This document shows positions 38,423 to 48,000 of a stretch of DNA of 64,000 nucleotides, piece by piece (position 1 is the first letter of the stretch; every line of letters begins with the position of its first letter). Below the pieces are notes generated by a model, which saw only the letters and a program-made list of their open reading frames with translations, searched no databases and was not told the DNA's origin. This DNA is from Sphingomonas mollis (GTDB lineage Bacteria; Pseudomonadota; Alphaproteobacteria; Sphingomonadales; Sphingomonadaceae). Where the stretch lies: positions 1 through 64,000 of the forward strand of contig NZ_JAELXS010000008.1 of NCBI RefSeq assembly GCF_016427505.1, given 5' to 3'. The translations under genes were made by a program, and so were the position numbers.

Positions 38423-40245
38423 TGGTGAACGAAACCCCTCTCGACCGGTTCAAGGCAGTGCTCGGCGGCGCGGCGCGGGCGTTGGCGAACGAGCCGGAGG
38501 TGGAACTGGCGTTCACCGCCGATGCGCCGGTGCAGTCGGGCAAGCATATCAAGGTGCCGATGCCGGCGCGCGCGCTGCCGCCCGAACAGGTGGCGGAGGC
38601 GCGGGGCTTTGCGGATTCGTTCGCGCTCAGGCTGCGGCTGCACGATGCGACGCTGCACCAGCGGGCGGCGCCGGCGGAGCCGGTGGCGCGGGCGGTGTAC
38701 GATGCGATCGAGACGGCGCGGGTCGAGGCGCTGGGCAGTCGCGGGTATGACGGGATCGGCGACAATCTGGCGCATGCGCTCGACGCACGGATGCGGAGCG
38801 ATCCGATCACGCGCGCCCGGTTGAAGGCGGAGGTGCCGCTGTCGACCGCACTGGGGCTGATGGTGCGCGAGGCGCTGACCGGACGCGAGTCGCCTTCGGT
38901 CGCGGCGCCGGGGCTGGCGATGGTGCGCGAATGGGTGGACGGCCGCGTCGATCTGTCCGCGCTGGCGCTGGCACTGGACGATCAGCGCGCGTTTCAGGCG
39001 CTGGCGACGCGGCTGCTCGCGGACCTGGAACTGATCGAGGGCGAGCAGGAGCCGAACGAGGCCGACGAAGGCGGCAGCGACGAGGAAGGCACCGACGAGC
39101 AGCAGGCCGACAACGAGACCGACGATGCCGACGAAGGCGGGCAGGGCGAAGGCGAGGTCGAGGCGCGCGGTGAGGAACGCGAGTCCGACAATGACGACGG
39201 CGACAGTCAGGAACAGGGCGAGGATGCGCCCGACGACATGGACGGCGAACCCGGTGACGAGGGCGACGAGGGCATGCAGCCCGTCCGCCCCAACCGGCCG
39301 GCCGCCGATCTAGGGCCGCAGTTCGATTACAAGCCGTGGACGACGCAGTTCGACGAGGTCGTGACGGCGGACGACCTGTGCGATGCGGAGGAACTGGCGC
39401 GGCTGCGCGGGTATCTCGACCAGCAACTTGCGCACTTGCAATCGGCGGTGTCGAAGCTGGCGAACCGGTTGCAGCGGCGGTTGATGGCGCAGCAATCGCG
39501 CGCGTGGGATTTCGATCAGGAAGAAGGGCTGCTGGATGCAGCCCGGCTGGCGCGGGTGATCGTCAGCCCCGGCCAGTCGCTGAGTTACAAGGTCGAGCGC
39601 GATACCGATTTCCGCGACACGGTGGTGACGTTGCTGATCGACAATTCGGGGTCGATGCGCGGGCGGCCTATCTCGATCGCGGCGATCTCCGCCGATATCC
39701 TCGCACGGACGCTGGAGCGGTGCGGCGTCAAGACCGAGATCCTCGGTTTCACGACGCGCGCGTGGAAAGGCGGACAGAGCCGCGAGACGTGGCTGGCGGC
39801 GGGGCGGCCGGTTCAGCCGGGGCGGCTGAACGACACGCGGCACATCGTCTATAAAAAGGCGGACGAGCCGTGGCGGCGGTCGCGCAACGCGCTGGGCCTG
39901 ATGATGCGCGAAGGGTTGCTGAAGGAGAATATCGACGGCGAGGCGCTGTTATGGGCGCACGCCCGGCTGGTGGCGCGGCCGGAGGAGCGGCGCATCTTGA
40001 TGGTGATCTCGGACGGCGCGCCGGTCGACGATTCGACGCTGTCGGTCAATTCGGGCAGCTATCTGGAGCGGCATCTGCGACAGGTGATCGGCTGGATCGA
40101 ATCGAAGAGCCCGGTCGAACTGGTGGCGATCGGCATCGGTCACGACGTGACGCGCTATTATGCGCGGGCGGTAACGATCATGGATGCCGAACAACTGGGC
40201 GGGGCGATCATCGATCAACTGGCGGCGCTGTTCGATACGGATTGA
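38422..40245 (+). CDS. cobT: Cobaltochelatase subunit CobT
   Basis: CobT partners CobS in the ATPase complex of the cobaltochelatase. The 607-residue protein has an N-terminal helical part, a very acidic linker at about residues 205-290 (runs of [20 protein letters not shown]), and a C-terminal VWA domain with the MIDAS motif [11 protein letters not shown] near residue 406 and a long conserved tail ([20 protein letters not shown]). The start at 38422 overlaps the toxin stop by one base, so it is probably coupled to the toxin rather than to cobS. Length fits the family. Confidence 0.93.
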   Translation: MVNETPLDRFKAVLGGAARALANEPEVELAFTADAPVQSGKHIKVPMPARALPPEQVAEARGFADSFALRLRLHDATLHQRAAPAEPVARAVYDAIETARVEALGSRGYDGIGDNLAHALDARMRSDPITRARLKAEVPLSTALGLMVREALTGRESPSVAAPGLAMVREWVDGRVDLSALALALDDQRAFQALATRLLADLELIEGEQEPNEADEGGSDEEGTDEQQADNETDDADEGGQGEGEVEARGEERESDNDDGDSQEQGEDAPDDMDGEPGDEGDEGMQPVRPNRPAADLGPQFDYKPWTTQFDEVVTADDLCDAEELARLRGYLDQQLAHLQSAVSKLANRLQRRLMAQQSRAWDFDQEEGLLDAARLARVIVSPGQSLSYKVERDTDFRDTVVTLLIDNSGSMRGRPISIAAISADILARTLERCGVKTEILGFTTRAWKGGQSRETWLAAGRPVQPGRLNDTRHIVYKKADEPWRRSRNALGLMMREGLLKENIDGEALLWAHARLVARPEERRILMVISDGAPVDDSTLSVNSGSYLERHLRQVIGWIESKSPVELVAIGIGHDVTRYYARAVTIMDAEQLGGAIIDQLAALFDTD

Positions 40246-40262
40246 TGCTGTATCGTGGGCGG

Positions 40263-41057
40263 ATGAAAACCATCGCCACGATTGCCGTCTTCCTCACCGC
40301 CATCGGCCTGACGGCGGTGCCGGCCGCTGCGCAGGATGATCGACCCCGGCGAACGCGGGTGGTGTTGGGGCCGCAACTGACGCCGAGCTTTCCCGGCGCG
40401 GATCGGGTGAGCGTGCGCCCCTTTATCGATGTATCGCGGGTGCGGGGCGACGATGTGTTCGCGTTCGAGGCACCCGACGAAAGCGCCGGGTCGGCGTTGT
40501 TCCGGCGGGGGCGGTTCGCGATCGGGCCGGCGATCGGGTTCGAAGGGCGGCGCGGGCGGCGCGACGTGCGGGCGGGGCTGGACACCGTTGGTTTCACGGT
40601 CGAGCCGGGCGGCTTCGTCCAGTGGCAGGCGACCGATGCCATCCGGCTGCGGGCCGAACTGCGCAAGGGGCTGGGCGGGCACAAGGGCTGGATCGGCAAT
40701 GTCGGCGCGGATTATGTCGTGCGCGACCGCGACGACTGGCTGGTGTCGCTGGGACCGCGCGCGACGCTGGGCGACCGGCGATATCACCGTGCGTATTTCG
40801 GCGTGACGCCGCCCGCATCGACGGCGTCGGGGTTACCGGCGTTCGATGCGGGCGGCGGCTTGCAGGCGGTCGGCGTGACGGCGGGGGCGCTGCGGCAGAT
40901 GGGGCCGCGCTGGGGCCTGATGGGCTATGCCAAATACGACCGGCTGGTGAGCGATGCCGCGCGGTCGCCGATCGTGCGGGCGGATGGGTCGCGCAACCAA
41001 TTGTCGGGCGGGCTAGCGCTGATGTGGACGTTCGGGCCGTTGCCGGCTGGACGGTGA
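40263..41057 (+). CDS. MipA/OmpV family outer-membrane protein
   Basis: The 264-residue protein has a signal peptide (TIAVFLTAIGLTAVPAAAQD) and a beta-barrel-like body with the MipA/OmpV order: VVLGPQLTPSFPGADRVSVR, a Gly/Arg-rich middle, and a C-terminal YAKYDRLVSDAARSPIV that ends LSGGLALMWTFGP. Members are thought to be outer-membrane or murein-related proteins, without a settled role. It begins 17 bases after cobT and overlaps the next gene by four bases (GTGA). Confidence 0.85.
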   Translation: MKTIATIAVFLTAIGLTAVPAAAQDDRPRRTRVVLGPQLTPSFPGADRVSVRPFIDVSRVRGDDVFAFEAPDESAGSALFRRGRFAIGPAIGFEGRRGRRDVRAGLDTVGFTVEPGGFVQWQATDAIRLRAELRKGLGGHKGWIGNVGADYVVRDRDDWLVSLGPRATLGDRRYHRAYFGVTPPASTASGLPAFDAGGGLQAVGVTAGALRQMGPRWGLMGYAKYDRLVSDAARSPIVRADGSRNQLSGGLALMWTFGPLPAGR

Positions 41058-41368
41058 CGTTGACGGGGATCGCGGCACCGGCGGGCGGCTTTGTCGGGCC
41101 GGTCAAGCGGTCGGTGACGATCGCGGGGCATCAGACCTCGATCAGTCTGGAACCGGTATTCTGGGCGGCGCTCGAGGCGGCGGCGGCGAAACGGTCATGG
41201 CCGCTGTCGGCGGTGGTGGCGCAGGTCGACGCGCTGCGATTGCTGGCGGACGACCCGCCCAATCTGGCAAGTGCGTTGCGCAGCTGGTTGTTCGCGCAAA
41301 AGGCGAATGGCGTAAGCGACGAAAAGGATGACACATTTTGCGACAGTGATGAAAATCACTCTCAATAG
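41054..41368 (+). CDS. Ribbon-helix-helix domain protein
   Basis: The 104-residue protein starts at a GTG overlapping the MipA stop by four bases. Its core (KRSVTIAGHQTSISLEPVFW, then LSAVVAQVDALRLLADDPPN and LASALRSWLF) matches the RHH_4-type DNA-binding family: a beta ribbon with TSISLE and two helices. Such proteins are putative transcription factors; targets are unknown. The downstream Fur boxes overlap its last codons, so it may also share a promoter region with the receptor gene. Confidence 0.8.
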   Translation: MTLTGIAAPAGGFVGPVKRSVTIAGHQTSISLEPVFWAALEAAAAKRSWPLSAVVAQVDALRLLADDPPNLASALRSWLFAQKANGVSDEKDDTFCDSDENHSQ

Positions 41369-41397
41369 CGTTGACAGTGCGAACGACTCTCAATAGC
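41345..41397 (+). promoter_or_regulatory. Two tandem Fur-box-like sites upstream of the siderophore receptor
   Basis: Two copies of actctcaatagc, at 41358-41369 and 41386-41397, are 28 bases apart. Each is preceded by a gapped AT-rich half (gatgaaaatc and agtgcgaacg), giving imperfect GCGAAT-type iron boxes as known for alphaproteobacterial Fur/Irr-like regulators. The first overlaps the 3' end of the RHH gene (its TAG is at 41366-41368). The pair lies 28 bases before the GTG of the receptor, where repression would block the promoter. Iron control is inferred. Confidence 0.65.
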
Positions 41398-41425
41398 TGC
41401 ATCCCCATAACAAGGGGGTATTTCA

Positions 41426-43885
41426 GTGTCCAAGTCGTCTGCGTCGTTCCTCGCTCTGTCGTGCGTTGGATTCATCGCATCCGCGCCTGCCCATGCGGCC
41501 GGCCCGGTGGCCGCCGATGTGACCGCAGCCGATCGTGCGGCGACGGCGCAGGACGGTAAACGACAGGCGGAACGTGACGAGATCATCGTCAATGGCCGCC
41601 ATGAAGCGGCGCCCGCCGTGGTGGAAAGCCCCAAGGCGACGTCGGCGTTGCTCGATACGCCGCAGACGATCACCGTCATCAGCGATCAGGTATTGCGCAA
41701 GCAGAACCTGCAGACGTTGCGCGACGCGTTGCAGACGATCCCCGGCATCACCTTCGGCGCGGGCGAAGGCGGCGGCGGTTACGGCGACAGCATCAACCTG
41801 CGTGGCTATTCCGCGAACAACGACATCACCATCGATGGCGTTCGCGACAGTGCGCAGTACAGCCGCACCGATCCGTTCAACCTGCAACAGATCGAGGTGT
41901 ACAACGGTGCGAACTCGGTCTTCAACGGCGCGGGCAGCGTCGGCGGTACGATCAATCTCGTCACCAAGGAGCCGCGGCCCGAGGATCTGACGATCATCCA
42001 GGCCGGTGTCGGCACCGACGATTACTGGCGCGGCGCGGTGGATGCCAACAAGCGCGTGTCCGATCTGGTCGCGGTGCGGCTGAACGGCGCATACCACCGC
42101 AACGACGTGCCGGGCCGCGACGTCGATCGGTACAAACGCTGGGGCATCGCGCCATCGGTGACGATCGGTGTCGACGGGCCGACCAGCCTGACGCTGGCCT
42201 ATGTCCATCAGGAGGATCGCAACACGCCGGTGTACGGCGTTCCGTATTTCCGCAACGCATTCAACGATGGCGAACTGGCCGGCGTGGATCGCAGCGATTA
42301 TTTCAGCATCGCCAATCTGGACCGGCAGGACACGACCGTCGATCGCTTCACCGCGACGTTGCGCCACCGGGTCAACGAGCAACTGTCGATCCGCAACCTG
42401 ACGCGCTGGCAACGGGTGGGCCAGTACAGCGTGACCAGCGCACCGCAGGGCACGTACTGCCTGACCGCGACCGGCCGCACGCCGACCGGTGCCGCCTGCA
42501 TCGCGACGTTCGCCAACTTCGCCGATGCGAGCGGTGTCGTCCGTCCGACCCAGAGCGTCACCGTCGCGCCGGGGCTGTACCAGCCGAGCGGCCCGCGCGG
42601 TCTGGTCCGCGATCAGGAGAACCAGTTGCTGTACAACCAGACCGATATCCGGCTGGAAACGGGCGAGAAGGGTGGCATCCGCAACGTCGCCAATGTCGGC
42701 GTGTCGGGGACGATCGAAGATTACGCGATCACCGGTGCCTCGCTGCCGCGAACGACCGGCGGCGCGCTCGTGATCCTGCCACAGATCGATTACCGCAATC
42801 CCAACACGGTCTATACCGGTCCGATCAACTACACGGTGACGGCGCAATCGAAGTCGGAGACGACCAATCTGGCGGTCTATGCATTCGATACGCTGGAACT
42901 GGGCCGGTATGTCGAGTTGAACGGCGGCGTCCGTTGGGAAGTGCAGGATGCCACGTTCCGCCAGTTGCCGCTGGCCTTCGTGCCGCCGGGCACGACCGCG
43001 CTGACCGGTGCGGCGCTGTTGCCGCAGACCAGCCATGAGAAGCTGTTCTCGTACCGGGTCGGCGCGGTGGTGCATCCGGTGCAGAATGTCAGCATCTATG
43101 GCGGCTATGGCAATGCAAAGACCCCGTCGTCGGCGACGGTGCGGCTGGGTTGCGGTGTGGCGTCGTCATCGGGTGTCGCCGTGTTCAGCCCGTGCGAGGT
43201 CGCGCCGGAAACCGCCAAGAATTACGAAGCGGGGATCAAGGCGACGCTGTTCGGCCGGCGACTGGAACTGACCGCGGCGGTGTTCCGCAACGAGCGGACC
43301 AATTTCCGGGTCGCGTCGAACGACCCGGTCCTGCCGGCGGCGACGCAGGTGCTGGACGGTCGCGCGCGGGTCGACGGCATCGCGCTGGGCGCGTCGGGGA
43401 ATGTCACCAGGAACTGGACGATCTTCGCCAACTACACCTATCTGGATGGCGAGATTCTGCAGGCAACCTCCGACCAGTGCATCGCCGATCCGGGTAATGG
43501 CACCGCGACGAACAACCCTTGTGGCAATTCGGCCGCCAATCCGGACCCGCAGCGGGGCAGTTTCTTCGTGCAGACGCCCAAGCATTCGGGCAGCCTGTTC
43601 ACGACGTACAAGCTGCCGTTCGGTCTGGAGGTCGGTTACGGCCTGACCTATCAGGGCAGCTTCGCACTGAACGCTGCGTCGTTGCTGGCGCCGACGCAGT
43701 ACCGGTCCGACGATTTCCTGACGCACCGGGCGTATCTGGCATACAGTTTCGCGAACGGGCTGACCGCACAGGTGAACGTGCAGAACTTCACCGACGAGAA
43801 ATACTATACCGGCATCCGCAACAATGGCTGGGCGACCCCCGGCGACCGGCGTTCGGCGGTGTTGAGCCTGTTCTATAGCTTGTGA
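41426..43885 (+). CDS. TonB-dependent siderophore receptor
   Basis: The 819-residue protein starts at GTG and has a signal (FLALSCVGFIASAPAHAAG), a TonB-box-like DEIIVNGRHE, and a plug with LLDTPQTITVISDQVLRKQN, LRDALQTIPGITFGAGEG and IDGVRDSAQYSRTDPFNLQQ. The phrase IEVYNGANSVFNGAGSVGGT is typical of catecholate siderophore receptors (Fiu/FhuA-like). The barrel ends LSLFYSL. Upstream Fur boxes support an iron role; the specific ferric siderophore is unknown. A PepSY membrane protein follows, a common partner. Confidence 0.94.
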   Translation: MSKSSASFLALSCVGFIASAPAHAAGPVAADVTAADRAATAQDGKRQAERDEIIVNGRHEAAPAVVESPKATSALLDTPQTITVISDQVLRKQNLQTLRDALQTIPGITFGAGEGGGGYGDSINLRGYSANNDITIDGVRDSAQYSRTDPFNLQQIEVYNGANSVFNGAGSVGGTINLVTKEPRPEDLTIIQAGVGTDDYWRGAVDANKRVSDLVAVRLNGAYHRNDVPGRDVDRYKRWGIAPSVTIGVDGPTSLTLAYVHQEDRNTPVYGVPYFRNAFNDGELAGVDRSDYFSIANLDRQDTTVDRFTATLRHRVNEQLSIRNLTRWQRVGQYSVTSAPQGTYCLTATGRTPTGAACIATFANFADASGVVRPTQSVTVAPGLYQPSGPRGLVRDQENQLLYNQTDIRLETGEKGGIRNVANVGVSGTIEDYAITGASLPRTTGGALVILPQIDYRNPNTVYTGPINYTVTAQSKSETTNLAVYAFDTLELGRYVELNGGVRWEVQDATFRQLPLAFVPPGTTALTGAALLPQTSHEKLFSYRVGAVVHPVQNVSIYGGYGNAKTPSSATVRLGCGVASSSGVAVFSPCEVAPETAKNYEAGIKATLFGRRLELTAAVFRNERTNFRVASNDPVLPAATQVLDGRARVDGIALGASGNVTRNWTIFANYTYLDGEILQATSDQCIADPGNGTATNNPCGNSAANPDPQRGSFFVQTPKHSGSLFTTYKLPFGLEVGYGLTYQGSFALNAASLLAPTQYRSDDFLTHRAYLAYSFANGLTAQVNVQNFTDEKYYTGIRNNGWATPGDRRSAVLSLFYSL

Positions 43886-43985
43886 GGTTTGCGAGCTTCT
43901 CCCCGCCACCCCGGCGGGGAGGAGACGGCCGGTGATTGACGCACGATGACGCGGGGTGGCACGGCCACCGGCGAAGGGGTGCGGC

Positions 43986-44954
43986 ATGGACGGGCGGGCG
44001 TGGCGGCGGTTGCATGGATGGGTCGCGCTGGTGCTCGCGATCCTGATTATGCCGGCGACGTTGAGCGGCGCGATGCTGATGTGGCCGGAGGCGATCGGCC
44101 GGTTGACCGGCGCGCCGCGGTTCGCGACCAGTGGCGCGGCGTTGCTGCCCGTCGATCGCTATGCGCGGGCGGCGCGGCCGGTGTTGCGGCCGGGTGAGCG
44201 GATCGCCGAGATGATATTGCCCGATCGACGCGGTGCGCCGGTGGTCGTTACCGCCACATCTGTAGCTGCGACGGGTGCGGTTCAGGTCGATATCTTTCTC
44301 GATCCGCCGACCGCGCGGGTGCTGGAAGTCGCGGCAAGCGATGCCGGCGCGGTCGGGTTTCTGCGGCGGGTGCATGGCAAGCTGCTGGTGCCGGGCGCGG
44401 GGCGGAGCATCGTCGGTGCCGGCGGCGTGATCGCGGTCATGCTGGTCATGGTCGGCGTCGTGGTGTGGTGGCCGGGTCGGCGGCGCCGGGCCGGTCGTGG
44501 ATCGGTGTGGCTTGGTTATGCGGTCGGAGTTCTGATTGCCGTGCCCTTGCTGGTCTGGTCGTTCAGTGGCGTCTGGATCGGTGTCGCCAAGCCCGCGCCG
44601 GTATCGGCACGGCCGATGGCGCGGCCGGCACAGCCCTTGTCGGTGGTCGTGGCGCGGGCGGTGGCGATCGCGCCGGGTGCGGTGCGGCGTATCGTCTGGC
44701 CGACCGAGCGGAATCCGGACTGGACGGTCGGTGTCGCATCGGCGGCGGTGAAGGTAGCCGACGATAGCGGGTCGGCGGTGGCGGCGCCGGCGCGCGTGCC
44801 GGCGGGTCTCGCGGGGCGGTCGATGCTGGCGCTGCATGACGGCAGCGGGTTGGGGGTTGGCTGGCGCGTGGCCGGTCTGATCGCAGGACTGGCGCCGGTA
44901 GTGATGTTGGTCGTCGGTATCGTGGCTTGGCGTCGGCGTGGGGTTTTGCCCTGA
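43986..44954 (+). CDS. PepSY-associated transmembrane protein
   Basis: The 322-residue protein has an amphipathic start (WRRLHGWVALVLAILIMPAT), a periplasmic region, then RRVHGKLLVPGAGRSIVGAG with a membrane helix, and two further hydrophobic segments; the C-terminal helix ends in WRRRGVLP. The HGW and VHG-like His residues in helices match the PepSY-TM type, often proposed to reduce ferric siderophores at the inner membrane. It follows the siderophore receptor by 100 bases; a GC hairpin (ctccccgcc/ggcggggag) lies in the gap. A GTG ten codons upstream is an alternative start. Confidence 0.85.
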   Translation: MDGRAWRRLHGWVALVLAILIMPATLSGAMLMWPEAIGRLTGAPRFATSGAALLPVDRYARAARPVLRPGERIAEMILPDRRGAPVVVTATSVAATGAVQVDIFLDPPTARVLEVAASDAGAVGFLRRVHGKLLVPGAGRSIVGAGGVIAVMLVMVGVVVWWPGRRRRAGRGSVWLGYAVGVLIAVPLLVWSFSGVWIGVAKPAPVSARPMARPAQPLSVVVARAVAIAPGAVRRIVWPTERNPDWTVGVASAAVKVADDSGSAVAAPARVPAGLAGRSMLALHDGSGLGVGWRVAGLIAGLAPVVMLVVGIVAWRRRGVLP

Positions 44955-44986
44955 CACCCTCACCCTTCCGGCGCTTCGCGCCTCCC

Positions 44987-45009
44987 TCCCTCTCCCAAGG
45001 GGAGAGGGA
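44987..45009. terminator. Inverted repeat between convergent genes
   Basis: tccctctccc and gggagaggga pair around a 3-base loop. It sits between the PepSY gene and the glutamate dehydrogenase gene, which converge, so it may end both transcripts. There is no long T run on either side. The sequence around it (caccctcacccttccggcgc) looks like a dispersed repeat. Confidence 0.55.
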
Positions 45010-45019
45010 AAAGAGGGGG

Positions 45020-48000
45020 TTACCGGCCCAGTAGCACGCGGGCTTGCGTCGCCACCTGTGCCAGCATCGCCGCGCTGGGCTGCGTGGCGGCGCGGGCGCG
45101 GGCGACCATCGTGGTGAACTGGCCGGTGCGGGCGGTGTTGTCGTCCAGCCATGCATCGACTGCCGCCAGCGGATCGCCTTCGGCGCGGCGGGCGAGGAAT
45201 TCGAGGCGGAGTTGCTCGAAATCGCGCACCAGTCCGGCGACGAGCAGCCGCTCCCACGGATCGCCGGGCGCAAGCCGCGTCGCCTGCGTCTGCGCCCAGT
45301 CGATACCGAGCGCCTGACCCAGCCGGGTATAGGCGCGGGTCAGCGCGGCCTCGTCGATGCCCAGCCGGACACCGAGATCGGCGAGGCCGACCGCGCCGTC
45401 TAGCTCGAACAGGCGGACGACGCGGGCGATCAGGTCGTCGGGGGCGCCGGCGAGCTGCAACTGGTCGGCGATGCGGACGCGTTGCGCGCGTACCTCGTCA
45501 AGCAGCAAGGTCTCGATCTGGCGGTCGAGTTCGGCGATGCCGCCGGCCAGCCGGTCGATGACCGTTTGTACCGGCGTGCCGGGGCTGGCGACGCGCAGCA
45601 GGTCGGCGATGTGCGACCGGGTGAAGTGCGCGACCTCGTCGAACAGCGCGATGCGCGCTGGTTCGGCCATCGGCGTCGTCTCGATCGCGGCCCATAGCGC
45701 GTCCAGCCCGAACAGACGTTCGGCGACCGCGAACATAGCGGCGATATCGGCAAGGTCGACGCCTTCCTCCTCCGCCAATTCGAACGCGGGCAGGATGCCG
45801 AGGCGGTTGACGACGCGGTTGGCGAGCTTCGTCGCGACGATCTCGCCGCGCAGGCGGTGGTCGTCGATCGCCTGCGCAAATCGCTCCTGCATCGCGGCCG
45901 GGAAGGCGGCGTGGAGATCGGGCGCCAGCGCGGGGTCGAGGCCGAGACCGCTGGTCTCGATCGCGTCCTGCAACGCCAGTTTGGCGGTGGCGAGCAGTAC
46001 GGCGAGTTCGGGGCGGGTGAGGCCCTGTCCCTCCTGTCCGCGGCGGAGCAGGTCGTCATTGGCGGCCAGCCCCTCGACCCGGCGATCGAGCCGGCCCGAT
46101 GCCTCGAATATCTCGATCGCGCGGACATAGCGGGGGACGGCGGGGGCGCCGTCCGCCTCGGCGATCGACAGCGCCAGCGTCTGGAGGCGATTATCCTCCA
46201 GCACCAGATGCGCGACGTCGTCGGTCATGCTGGCGAGGAAGGTGTTGCGATCGGCCTCCGCCAGCCGCCCTTCGTTCATCTCGCGATTCAGCGCGATCTT
46301 GATGTTGACCTCGTTATCCGAGCAATCGACGCCCGCCGAATTGTCGATGAAATCGGTGTTGATGCGGCCACCGCGCGCCGCGAAGGCGATGCGTGCGGCC
46401 TGCGTGACGCCCAGATTGGCGCCCTCGCCGATGGCGGTGACGCACAGTTCCTCGGCATCGACGCGCAGGCGGTCGTTGGCGGGATCGCCGACCGCTGCGT
46501 TGTTCTCGCCGGCGGCCTTCACATAGGTGCCGATGCCGCCGAACCAGAGCAGGTCGGCGGGCGCCTTCAGGATCGCGGCGATCAGCGCGGCGGGTTCCAG
46601 TTCGGTCGCATCGATGCCGAGTGCGGCGCGCACTTCGGGCGTGATCGCGATCGATTTGGCGTTGCGGCTGTGGATGCCACCGCCGGGCGACACCGCCGCG
46701 CCGTAATCCGCCCAGCTGGAACGAGGCAGCGCGAACAGACGCTCGCGCTCGGCGAAGGAGGTCGCCATGTCGGGATTCGGATCGAGGAAGATGTGGCGGT
46801 GATCGAACGCGGCGACCAGCCGGATCGCCTTCGACAGCAACATGCCGTTGCCGAACACGTCGCCCGACATGTCGCCGCAGCCGACGACGCTGATGCCGTC
46901 GGTCTGCACATCGACGCCGCGTTCGGCGAAGTGGCGCTGCACCGATACCCATGCGCCCTTGGCGGTGATGCCCATCGCCTTGTGGTCGTAACCCTGCGAC
47001 CCGCCGCTGGCGAAGGCATCGCCCAGCCAGAAACCGCGTTCCAGCGCCAGTGCGTTGGCGACATCGCTGAACGTCGCGGTGCCCTTGTCGGCGGCGACGA
47101 CGAAATAGGGGTCCTCGCCGTCATGGATGCGGACATGGTCCGGGTGGACGACGGCGCCGTCGACGATGTTGTCGGTGATCGACAGCAGCGATCGGATGAA
47201 GATGCGATAGCTCTCCGTTCCCTCGGCCAGCCACGCGTCGCGATCGACCGTTGGAGAGGGGAGCTGCTTGGGATAGAAGCCGCCCTTCGCGCCGGTTGGC
47301 ACGATGACGGCGTTCTTCACGCGCTGCGCCTTCATCAGGCCCAGGATCTCGACGCGGAAATCGTCGCGCCGGTCGGACCAGCGCAGGCCACCGCGCGCGA
47401 CCGGGCCGGCGCGCAGATGGATGCCCTCGACGCGCGGCGAATACACCCACACCTCGCGCCACGGCACGGGGGCGGGCAGGCCGGGGATCAGGTGGCTGTC
47501 GAGCTTGAACGCCAGCGCTTCCGACGCGGCGGGGGCATAGGCGTTGGTGCGCAATGTCGCGGCAATCAGCGCGGTATAGGCGCGCAGGATGCGGTCGTCG
47601 TCGATCGCCGATACCGCATCGAGTCCCTCCGCGATCGCCGCATCGCACACGCTGACGTCACCGGAGGCGGCGGGATCGTGGGCGACGGCGAAGCGGGCAA
47701 CCAGCGCGCGGGCCACGTCGGGCGCACGGCGCAGCGCATCGACGACGGTGGTCAGGCCATAAGGCAACCCCGCCTGACGCAGATAGCGGAACCACGCGCG
47801 CAGCAGGACGACGGATTGCGGGGCCAGTCCGACCTCGACGATCAGGCGGTTGAATTCGTCGTTCTCCGCCTGTCCTTCGAGCACAGCGGCGATCGCGCCT
47901 TCCAGCACGGTCGGGTCGGTATCGGCGGCGGCGGCCTCGACGACGAAATCATGAACGAAGGCGTCGCCTGCATCGCGCAGGCGGGTCGGCAGTTCGCCGA

